NCBI RefSeq assembly: GCF_027596085.1
Contig: NC_072456.1
Coordinates: 20,023,218 to 20,087,217, forward strand
Reading direction: 5' to 3'
Origin: Anoplopoma fimbria
Taxonomy: Eukaryota; Chordata; Actinopteri; Perciformes; Anoplopomatidae
Length of the DNA stretch: 64,000 nt
Shown here piece after piece: positions 56,001 through 64,000 of this stretch; position 1 is the first letter of the stretch; every line of letters starts with the position of its first letter. The notes below the pieces were generated by a model. That model searched no databases. It was not told where the DNA came from and saw only the letters and a program-made list of their open reading frames with translations. A program made the position numbers and the translations under genes.

Positions 56001-57829
56001 TTTCAAGTGACAGATCCTGTTACAAAGTGACCAGTAAATGCATGAAAATTAATGTCACTGTGGATTTATACTGTGTTTACTAGCAAGTTTAGCAGACATG
56101 CTCTTGTACCTGACCAGTAGTATTTTGCAATAAGGCAGGGGTCTACTGAAGAAGTAGCTAATGGTCACATTATCTGTGTGTATTGGCTTGTTGTAAAGAG
56201 TAACAGCTTTTTTTCCAACTCTCTGATCATTTAGATACAGGTTTGTTTCTACATTTTGGGTTGAAACCTTTGAATTTTTGATTCCACTGACCTCGATCCA
56301 GTCGATGAAGCGAGCAATCTCGTGTCCCACTTCTTTGGTGTTCTGAGCTGCGACCACATAGTGATTCTGTGCCAAGGTGAGCCAGTCCACCACGATGACG
56401 TTGGCCGTCTGCTCTCTGTCGTACAGCGCCGATACCAGCTTCGTCACCCAGCTCTCAAACATCCCACTCAACTGTTGAAAAGACAGTTGGAAAATTAAAC
56501 TTTCAATCCAACAATGTAATAGCCTAATGAGCCTAATTAAATCAGAGCCAGCTCTAGTCAACTCTATCCTTACAACGTGTTCTTTGGTATAAACAACATG
56601 TTGTAGCTTGTCAAGAAAGTTGGTTCTGTGAATTTAAGACATAATGGCTCTGGAATTTGGCGATATAATGACACACTCCAAGTCACAGGTGTTGTTTCTA
56701 AACCAAAGGAGAATGAAGTGAACAAAGCCCTTTGGGTGTTCGGGTGCAGGTCACAACAGGCTGAAGCATCTCCACTCACCGTCCATCCGTGGATTACCAG
56801 GAAGGTCTTGGAGGTGCTGTTGAAGGTGCAGGCTGCCAGGGAGTCAGGTTTGCCAGGGACGATGTAGCATAGGTCATCATCGGGGTGGGATGGTTTTCGG
56901 AGGGAGAATTTGGCGACGGTTTGGTTGATGTCATCCTTGTGGTTAAACAAGTCTTTCAGGGGGTCGAGGAAGTTATCTGAAAGAGAGGAAGGACAACCAA
57001 TTAGCTGTGTGGACCAATACGTTAGGAGAGAGAGAAGAAATCCCTCTGTCAATGTGGTGCTTTTATCAGATGTGTAACTTTGATCTAAAGTTCTCAGAGA
57101 CGCCTGACTGGCTAACGGAATGAACGGCCCCTCAGCAAATGAGATTCCCCCATTAGACCAGATCCGTCCTCACAGGTTACAGGGGTTCACTTGGTCAGAC
57201 TGAGCTCCATGGAAACCACAGGGAGTTTTCCCCAGCTTTGTTCCGGCCACTTCACCGACTATAATCTGTACAAGTTTCAGTGGTCACAGTCAGCTGACGC
57301 AACTCAACCAGGGGTTTTGCTGGTTTTCAGAGTAGGGGGTGGGGAGGCGAACGCAAGGAAGCATACAGAAAATGACATTAAGAAAGTATTGCAGCTCAGG
57401 GGGCATACTGTAAACAAAAAATATCAAAACTGCACTTGGATAACTCAAATTAGGTTGAGAGAGTAAAAGCACCTTGTGTCTCATAGCAAAGTAATGTTGG
57501 ATATTCTCCAAAAAGCACAAATACAACCCAAGACACGTGATACATGGTAGCCTATAAACAGCTCATTTTAATTCCCTTTTAAGTCTAAAATACACACACT
57601 CAGCTCATACAAAAGTACTGCGCGTAAATTAGACACAGATATCCTCCATACTGGCTCAAATCCTGCAGTTTTACACAAGCGTGTGTCGATGTGCGTGACG
57701 GTGAAATGAAGTTTGAACTAACAACTCACCAAAAATAGATTCGGTGAGCTCTTCTTCCAGAGACGTCACATACTGTACAGCTGCATTCAACACCAGAAAG
57801 TACAGAAACCGAACTCGCCACGCTTTCAT
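52895..57829 (-). CDS. lpl-like: Secreted triglyceride/phospholipid lipase, lipoprotein-lipase-like (complete, 9 coding exons)
   Basis: This is a vascular lipase of the LPL/hepatic/endothelial family, hydrolysing lipoprotein lipids outside the cell. The exons (57730-57829, 56780-56976, 56292-56471, 55767-55878, 55423-55656, 54405-54647, 53670-53790, 53175-53393, 52895-53006) total 1518 nt, or 505 residues and a stop. Features: signal peptide (about 1-23); N-glycosylation site Asn86; triad Ser175 (in GYSLG), Asp199, His284, with spacings 24 and 85 as in LPL; lid bounded by Cys259 and Cys282; basic clusters RKSR (322-325) and KVRKAR (335-340) like LPL heparin sites; C-terminal PLAT domain with Asn403 and Trp444-Trp445. 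Exons 3-7 are 180, 112, 234, 243 and 121 bp, the lengths I recall for human LPL. Exon 8 is 36 bp longer, towards LIPC/LIPG. I favour an LPL-like paralogue over hepatic lipase. Confidence 0.93.
53175..53393 (-). CDS. lpl-like: lpl-like exon 8: PLAT domain
   Basis: Encodes [37 protein letters not shown], then SSWWSG and [19 protein letters not shown] keeps the LPL glycosylation site. WW corresponds to the LPL lipid-binding tryptophans. The loop between them is longer than in LPL. The acceptor GTGGTAG was fixed by phase. Confidence 0.92.
53670..53790 (-). CDS. lpl-like: lpl-like exon 7: start of PLAT domain
   Basis: Encodes [19 protein letters not shown] and [19 protein letters not shown], matching LPL VFHYQVKIHFSGTES and ISLYGTVAESENIPF. 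It is 121 bp. The acceptor is GCTCCACAG and the donor GTGAGT. Confidence 0.94.
54075..54345. repeat. 42-bp minisatellite, about 6-7 units, in lpl-like intron 6
   Basis: The typical unit is 42 bp, beginning ACTGGAAGGGCACACTTAAG and ending CATTGTGTTTTCTTC. Seven degenerate copies are recognisable. The second is only 30 bp, lacking the CTTAAGGGCA-type middle. Because 42 is a multiple of three, the array yields repetitive open frames that are not genes. Confidence 0.9.
54405..54647 (-). CDS. lpl-like: lpl-like exon 6: catalytic His and heparin-binding clusters
   Basis: Encodes [53 protein letters not shown] and [20 protein letters not shown]. It is 243 bp. The acceptor is TCTCCTCAG and the donor GTCAGT. 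The His in KCEHERS is the triad member. The AIT after the lid resembles hepatic lipase, the rest LPL. Confidence 0.95.
54880..54905. repeat. (AACT)n microsatellite
   Basis: About six AACT/CTAA tetramers in lpl-like intron 5. The rest of that intron (54648-55422) shows nothing recognisable. Confidence 0.9.
55423..55656 (-). CDS. lpl-like: lpl-like exon 5: catalytic Asp and lid
   Basis: Encodes [58 protein letters not shown] and the lid start [15 protein letters not shown]. It is 234 bp. The Asp of GLDPAGP is the triad acid. The lid is 22 residues, as in LPL and LIPC; LIPG has 19. Confidence 0.95.
55767..55878 (-). CDS. lpl-like: lpl-like exon 4: nucleophile serine
   Basis: Encodes [42 protein letters not shown] (173-177) holds the nucleophile. 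It is 112 bp. The acceptor is TTTAAAG and the donor GTAAAA. Confidence 0.94.
56292..56471 (-). CDS. lpl-like: lpl-like exon 3
   Basis: Encodes [38 protein letters not shown] and [15 protein letters not shown], matching LPL [20 protein letters not shown] and VIVVDWLSRAQEHY. It is 180 bp, phase 0 at both ends. The acceptor is TTTTCAACAG and the donor GTCAGT. Confidence 0.95.
56780..56976 (-). CDS. lpl-like: lpl-like exon 2
   Basis: Encodes [51 protein letters not shown] and LVIHGWT. Asn86 in FNST is the conserved glycosylation site, and IHGWT is the oxyanion-hole strand. It is 197 bp. The acceptor is CTCTTTCAG and the donor GTGAGT. Confidence 0.94.
56977..57729 (-). other. lpl-like: lpl-like intron 1
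   Basis: About 750 bp. No repeat or exon is recognised. Confidence 0.6.
57730..57829 (-). CDS. lpl-like: lpl-like exon 1: signal peptide
   Basis: Starts at ATG 57827-57829 and encodes [34 protein letters not shown] basic start, hydrophobic core and small residues before about residue 23 fit a secretory signal. The donor is GTGAGT and the end is phase 1. Confidence 0.88.
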
Positions 57830-57991
57830 TGCTTTTCCAGCTGTTTCCTTTCAGAGAAAATGTCTCGAACAATGAAATCAATCAATCAGGTCTTGCGGCG
57901 GAAGAGTTTATGTAGTCCTTCTCGGAAATAAATCAGTGCGTCCTGTTGCGCGCAGAGCGCTGATATCTGAACCACCTTGAACTGTCCGCGT

Positions 57992-58039
57992 CTTAAATAG
58001 CACCTCTGACAAGCCACTGGCTGCTGAGTCCGGGTGGGG
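57992..58039 (-). promoter_or_regulatory. lpl-like: Putative lpl-like promoter (TATA-like box and CACCC element)
   Basis: On the minus strand TATTTAAG occupies 57992-57999, about 165 nt before the ATG, which would place transcription start near 57965. Upstream are a TGCTGAGTC Maf/AP-1-like half site (58022-58030, plus-strand reading) and a CCCCACCC box (58032-58039). Placement is by sequence only. Confidence 0.45.
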
Positions 58040-58580
58040 AATGGAAAAATATGTATTTGGTAAATCATTATGAGAAGAAATAACAACGCTGGTTGGCAGG
58101 AAAGACTCATTAAAACCAGTAGAATGTAATGTGTAATGTTAATTATGTCTCTAACTTTGTTTAGTTTATGTTTCAATCACAAACATGGAATAAATTACAA
58201 GAAAATCTACTACTGCTGCATGTTGGGCTTATTGCTTAATTGCCTTCTTCTTTGCTTAATTGATCATTTATTGATTGAATGATTACTCCATTAGCTGCAG
58301 GAAAGGGTGATAAAAATATTTAAAAATGAATTCACACAGAATATTTTGCATATATTTTGTTATACAAAAAGATAGAATGTGCTGCACAAAGATGATGATG
58401 AGACAGTTGCAAGAAATAAGAGGTTAAAAGCAAAGCAAAAAATAACAACAAATGGAAGACATGTTTAAATGGTAAAATGTTGTAAACGTTTAGGTGTAGC
58501 AAGTATGACATACTTTTCTTGCTTTCTCGCTTCAACTGAATCAGATACATTTCCTGATAACATTAATTATAATAATAATA

Positions 58581-58630
58581 TAAGAAACTTTATTTATATA
58601 GCACTTTACAAAGTGCTTCACAAAAAAATG
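58581..58630 (-). repeat. Dispersed fish repeat fragment
   Basis: Contains AACTTTATTTATATAGCAC followed by TTTACAAAGTGCTTCAC, a widespread fish interspersed tail (from memory). It is the reverse orientation of the copy at 61630-61665. Confidence 0.55.
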
Positions 58631-61629
58631 TAAACAATTTTAAATATTAATGAAATACAACAAATAAAGCTGTAATCATTGATGAACTTTGAGACACATC
58701 TGTTTACAGTTAGTTTGTGTGTTGCAGGCTGCAGAAGCAGGTCATGTGTGTTTCAGGAGAGTGCTGTGCACGGCAGCAGACAGACTCATAATAGAGCCTA
58801 CTGTACATCAGTGGTTACCTACATAGCTTTCTCCCCATGACATTCCAGGACGCTGGCAGCTCGGCTTGACATACAGGCCCCTCAAGGGCAAATTGAGGCC
58901 CCTTTTCACTGATCTGCTGTTGTCATGGCACCATAGAGCATATACATTAGAACGAGAGAGAATACAGAGGAGACACAAACCTGCATAAAGCAGTATTAAT
59001 TTAAGTGTGCTGAAAGTTTTAACTCTTTCTATGTTTCAAAAAATGGTGTCATTAACTATGCATCCTATATTATTAAAAGACTACTTAACGGATTTAGCAC
59101 TGCAACCTTTAACCTATAAAAATCGATGCAGCAGAAAACCAGAGATATCACCTTTATTTATTCAGTGCATTCTTAGTGATCGGTAGACAGACTTTCGAGT
59201 TCCCCTTAAATAACTAATTTGGTTGAGTTAATGATTCTTTCCACTTTCTCTATTATTTTATAAACAATTTTAAAAATATGAATTGTAACTAAGTAAATAA
59301 TTGATTTTAAAATGAAGTTTTAAGGGGTTTTAAAGAGTTTTTTGTACATGTCAACTATATGAATATCATTAAAGCTTTTGGCCGGCTCGCAATGAACTGG
59401 CAATCACTGACGACTATTATAGACATTTCATAGTTTCCATTAAACTCTGACCTTTGACCTATTGCATGAAGCAGTTCACTCACTATCTGGGTAAAAATGT
59501 TGATACATGCCAGCCGGGGATTGTGTGCTCATGTTCGGGCAGGATAACTTGGCTTCATAGTGTTTGATTTGTTGCCCACAACTCTGGCTCCAGATGCCAA
59601 AATAAACTAGGCAGGAGGCCGATTAGGCGATGGTTGAAAAGTTACAAGCTTGTTGCTTTGAAGGTCAATTAAACAATAAAGTTCAAAGACATGTTAACAT
59701 TGACATTGTAGCCAATTTTTAGTTAACAGTTTGATACCAGCATAATAAAACCTAATATTTCTCCCAAATCAATTGTCTTTAACTATTTTGGATGAATGGC
59801 TTTGGATATACATGCAGACTCTGCCTGTGCTGTTGAAAGTGCAAAATTCGAAATTCAAAGCATTTCTAATGTTCTACAAAGCTCAGCAGTGCTAACTGCA
59901 CAAATAACAGCAAAAGTGCTGACTGAGCTAACATTGTTAACCTGAGGGGCAAACAGCGGGTGGGCACTACGCTACCTGTTTTACACTCTTTTTTACAATT
60001 TACTTTCTTTACTAACCATCTTGTTACTTTCATCCAGTCAAACAGGTTTGCAGAATCTGAAGCCTTTTGCGAATGGACTAAAATAAGCTGCATGCAAGGA
60101 CAAGTCTTCACACAGTAATCATTATTTTAACTAACCTGCAGCTAATTGCAAAAAACAAGTCTTTGTTTACTTGAAAGCAAAATCATGAAATCTGCAAAAT
60201 ATTGTCTTTTTAATTGAGAGCTGGTCTGCTACAAGAAGTGTAGTCCACACAGTGTAATACACACAAACACAATTCTTTGTTCCCAAAGCAGACCAGCTGG
60301 TTTCATGAGCAGTTTCTCTTCCATTAACATAACATCATATTCCTCGAAAAGCAGTGACTGCATTCGTGTTCCTCCTGGCCTCTGCCAGGGGAAAGACTGA
60401 GTCGTGGTGATGAGTAGTTGATGAAGAGCAGAGTGAATCGGATGCCAGACCTCCACAGCAGAGATATGTTGGTGCCAGCATAGAGGGAGTGAAAGTGGAC
60501 AAACAGCAACTCCTCCGAAAAGTTTGCAGACAATTTGTTTTTCCAAGATTTATTTTCTAAGCGGATTTCTAGGTATGGCACGTGATCACATGTTGTACAA
60601 ATACAAGTCTTGTCGGTCAAAGACAAACACACAAAAAGGACTTTTGTGAATCAATGCAGGGCCATGCTGCAGGTCTGTGCAGGACACTGAGTAGGTTTTA
60701 AAAGTCACTGTTGTGGCTTCAACAACACCCGTCCACCAACAACACAGAGTCATGAGGGAGTGTTTCCACAGTGTATCTGTTCTGTTTCGTTGTGGAAGAT
60801 GTGACCAATTTGCTAAACTTTGAGACAGTTGTTTTTGTGGCAATAGGATTTCTACTGCTTTTGAAATTAGTATAATGTCAGATACACTTCTTAAATACTT
60901 TGAGATACTGAAGTTTTAGAGCCCAGACTCTCAATTGTAGCTTTGAATTTCCACTGAATATTGGCAAAGCTGGTGGATCTTAGAGGTCTATGAGAAACTC
61001 AACATGCAGAAATGTCATCAAGAGAATTTTCAGAGATAAACTTAGTCATTTGAAAAGCTTTGATTATGCATCATCATCATTCAGTATCCTAATATGTTAT
61101 AAATGGAAAAGGGGAAATATCTTTAAAAAGTCAAGTGAACATTTTGTCATTGGAAGATTTGATCACTTGAAGATTTGATCAATTCTAAACTTTAAAACAG
61201 CTGTCAGCTGAGTATTAGATCAGCCTTTTTCAAATTTTAACCAAACAATCTAAATTAAAGGGAAAAGCAGCACTAGTTACTGTTCATACAGTTTTTCACT
61301 TTTCACTTCCAGTTCCCAACATGTTTTGAATTTCTAGCAAAGCCGGCTTAGCGATAACATCCAACTATAATCCTGTATTATTAAAGCATGTTGGATGTGG
61401 TCTTTAAGTGGCTTCAGATGTTGGCTGATTGACAATGACCTTTGTGTTTGACGAGAACACCCATTAACTCAGATGTAAGCCATGCGGGAAAGAAAGCTCA
61501 GCTCTACAATGTCAATAGCAACTTATTTAAAACAAACTGCGGCATTGCAGAGCAATGTTCTGTTGAGTGGCTTGCCTTTATTATCGGTTTAAAGTACACA
61601 GCACATTTGTCAACTGTGGTTGTTTTTAA

Positions 61630-61665
61630 ATGTGCTATACAAATACAGTTTGACTTATTTTGACT
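61630..61665 (+). repeat. Dispersed fish repeat fragment (opposite orientation)
   Basis: AAATGTGCTATACAAATACA followed by GTTTGACTT is a diverged copy of the same element as at 58581-58630, reverse-complemented. Confidence 0.5.
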
Positions 61666-63885
61666 AGTGAACAGTGTGATTTGCTACATAGGCAGCGTAG
61701 AGCAGCACATCAGCAGATGTATCTGACTGCTGTTGAAGTTATTAGCAGTCCTCCTATGCAATGTCTGAACAAGATTTGTTGAGGCCCAATACAAAATGTA
61801 GGTCACTCATGTTTGGTCTCAAAGTGCCGCACACAGCTGCTGTAGTTATATGCTTTGGTTTGTCTAAACCATTTTGTCAACAGCTGTATTGATTTGGAGA
61901 CACACATATAATGCTCTAACCACAGTTACAGCTGCTTTAGATGTATTCTTATAGTGAAACATTTGTTGATTATACTTGTACTTAATTACGTCATAATGTC
62001 ATTGTTACTATGCTATGTTAGAATAATCTCAAAGTATATCTGAGGTCATTCGTTTTGGGATTGGATATCAAAAGCTGCCACCAATTCCCAAATCATTACC
62101 AAAGTCATTCAGATTCATCCCTTAAGGACTACGGATGTGTAGTCACGACAGTGGTGTAGTTAAATTCCATGTCCATGTTTTATTTTAGCATACGAAGAAA
62201 GAGGAGCATGACACCTGACCTGACCAATGCATTTTTAAATAACAGTCTTAAGAAATGTAATTCAAGGAAAGAAATGCATTGAACATGTTTCTCAGAAAAC
62301 AAGAAACGTTGGGTGTAAATGAAAATATGTCTGATCACAATAAAAAAGCTCCACAGGTTACTTTTAACTTGATGTGATACTCTTTTTTTGTTTGTTTGAA
62401 ATACTGCGTATGATCTGATTTTGTATTTGATTGGAGGATGACAAATAATTTCCACATATGTTGATGCTTTTATTATTTAATTATTATCTAAAGCAATTGG
62501 AGCAGTCAGATATAATGGAATATATGGTTTATCTCTTTATTAAACCATCCTGGGCTCTTTATTTATACAGTGCACTGCATCTCAGTTCATGAAAGTAAAT
62601 TAACTGAACAGCTGGCATGGAGACCAATTTAATTGATCATTCCAAAGCCTTGTGCATAAAAATGATAAAACGCTTAATTTATAAAAAATACAGATGACAA
62701 TGGAAGCCTCCCAAAATATATTACAGCTTAATATACAAATATATATAAATGTACATTCAATAAATACATTATGAAGTATTCTTGAGATGTATTATGGCTA
62801 ACATGTAGGCCAGTCCATCACAAATTATCAGGGCATGCATGTTTATTTTCAGCAATTTTGTAAAGTTTGACCTTTTCAAAACAAGGGCACGTTGTAGACA
62901 GAGTTTAGTCAATGAGGTAAACTATTGCAGGTGAGAAACTGTTGGACCATTCATGGACTAATTAAGGAAGCCCTAGCCATAACTGGATTTAAAATTGACC
63001 TCAGTTCAATTTCAGAAAAAAAAAAATCTAATTAAAAGATGCAAATCCCTGCTGGACCGCAATCTCAATGACCTTTGACATCTAAATGGCTGCAGGGGAC
63101 AGAGAGCCTTTTAAAGTGACCAGTGACACAATAACCAAAACACAATCAAATAACAAGCAAGGCTTCAAGAGATCAGATATTAACACATTACTCATATTTA
63201 AAAATATATATATTTATATATATATATATTTAAAATATTGATTGAAAAAGGTATTTACAAAGGCCGCTGTGATTCTCAGTTCAGTAAATACTTCTTTGGT
63301 CCCTGTCGATTGTTGGCAATTAGTGGTTCGGTAAAGACAAACATTGGGGACAAAAATATAATTTTGCACAATTAGGAAATAAAAACAAACAAAAAGATGT
63401 GCCTAAACTATGCCTATCCCTCAGAATCATTTATACAGTAACAATAATCCAAGTTCACAAAGGCAAAGAAAACACCACTTCAGGGGTTAAAAGTACATCA
63501 AAATCAGTATTAACAGTATATATATAGGCTAAAGAAGCATAAACAAATGATTACAAAGATATGCAGAAAATGCGACTGAAAGTGTATATTTCTCATATGT
63601 GAACACATCATCAAGAAGAAACCTGTAACATGTGTCAGCAGCAGAATATGCAGAGACAGGAGAGAGTTTGTGAGCAGACTGATTTCCAGCACTGTGAGTT
63701 GAGGTTGTGTTGGTTGCACTGCAAGGTGAAGTCAAGAGGCACAACAGGAAGAAAGATTTGAAGGGAAAAAACAGTAAATGTCCAGTTGCTTGCTATGGCT
63801 TTCCCAGGGTTTTGCTCAGTGCGGTCCCTCTTTGGCTATGTGTGTAGAGATGGATGCTGTGCATGATGTGTTTTTAAGTGCAACT

Positions 63886-63937
63886 TCAAGCGTCGTTCTG
63901 CCCATAAAGGCTGCCCCGCATTTTCAGCTTGTGCCTC
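63886..63937 (-). CDS. Possible terminal coding exon of an unidentified gene
   Basis: A strong acceptor (TTTTCCTCTCTGCAG) is followed by one phase base, then RHKLKMRGSLYGQNDA and TGA (63886-63888). The basic, clean reading after a good polypyrimidine tract suggests the last coding exon of a minus-strand gene entering from the right. I do not recognise the protein. With only 16 residues it could equally be chance. Confidence 0.35.
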
Positions 63938-64000
63938 CTGCAGAGAGGAAAAGAAAAACAGTGAACAGGGGAGCTTCTGCTTCTGAGAAAACTGGATTTT

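Larger units (their letters stand above)
58040..63885. other. AT-rich stretch right of the lipase; possible long 3' UTR at its right end
   Basis: No coding exon could be supported. It contains two oppositely oriented copies of a GTGCTATATAAATAAAGTT-type fish repeat (58581-58630 and 61630-61665) and AT-rich runs (63203-63236). If the putative exon at 63886 is real, the minus-strand sequence down to about 62180, where AATAAAA occurs, could be its 3' UTR. Confidence 0.45.

Noticed and set aside
60324..60632. Minus-strand open frame of about 100 codons (LEIRLENKSWKNKLS...)
   Set aside because: No family is recognised, no flanking splice signals fit, and overlapping frames are equally open.

Overview
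This is nuclear DNA from a ray-finned (teleost) fish. The evidence is: split vertebrate genes with GT-AG introns, very long (GT)n/(CA)n arrays, tRNA-headed SINEs with the fish tail reading ...CGCTTTGGATAAAAGCGTCTGC..., and remnants of LINEs and a foldback element. Nothing bacterial, viral or plasmid-like is visible. Three protein-coding genes can be reconstructed exon by exon, and a possible fourth is clipped by the right edge.

Layout. (1) About 1-9 kb, minus strand: the 5' part of a tropomyosin-4 gene, with exon 1a (8846-8959), exon 2b (7047-7172) and the internal-promoter exon 1b (1789-1920). Exons 3 onward lie beyond the left edge. (2) About 9-25.7 kb: a gene-poor interval between two divergent genes, with microsatellites, a full-length SINE and a decayed LINE piece. 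(3) 25754-49928, plus strand: a complete 15-exon ADAM10-family metalloprotease of 680 codons. Its cysteine switch, furin site, zinc motif and disulfide framework are intact, but the cytoplasmic tail is only about ten residues. A polyadenylation signal follows at 50243. (4) 52895-57829, minus strand and convergent with the protease: a complete nine-coding-exon secreted lipase of the LPL/LIPC/LIPG family, 505 codons, most like lipoprotein lipase. (5) About 58-64 kb: AT-rich, repeat-bearing, mostly empty sequence, with a possible terminal coding exon of another minus-strand gene at 63886-63937.

All exon junctions of the protease and the lipase were checked by hand for reading phase. Both sum to an open frame with no frameshift or internal stop, so both look functional. 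The protease would act at the cell surface as a sheddase. The lipase would be secreted and hydrolyse lipoprotein triglyceride or phospholipid. The tropomyosin gene would make long (1a) and short (1b) actin-binding coiled coils. They are not an operon or a shared pathway. Their linkage is interesting because human chromosome 15q carries TPM1, ADAM10 and LIPC near each other, so this block may be a paralogous copy (paralogon) of that region, built around tpm4.

I found no previously undescribed system. The points most worth following are the tail-less, cysteine-pair-lacking ADAM10 paralogue, the paralogon hypothesis, the mosaic identity of the lipase, and a 21-base G run just downstream of the tropomyosin exon 2b splice donor. 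Exon calls rest on splice sites, phase and remembered family sequences. No alignment or transcript data were available.
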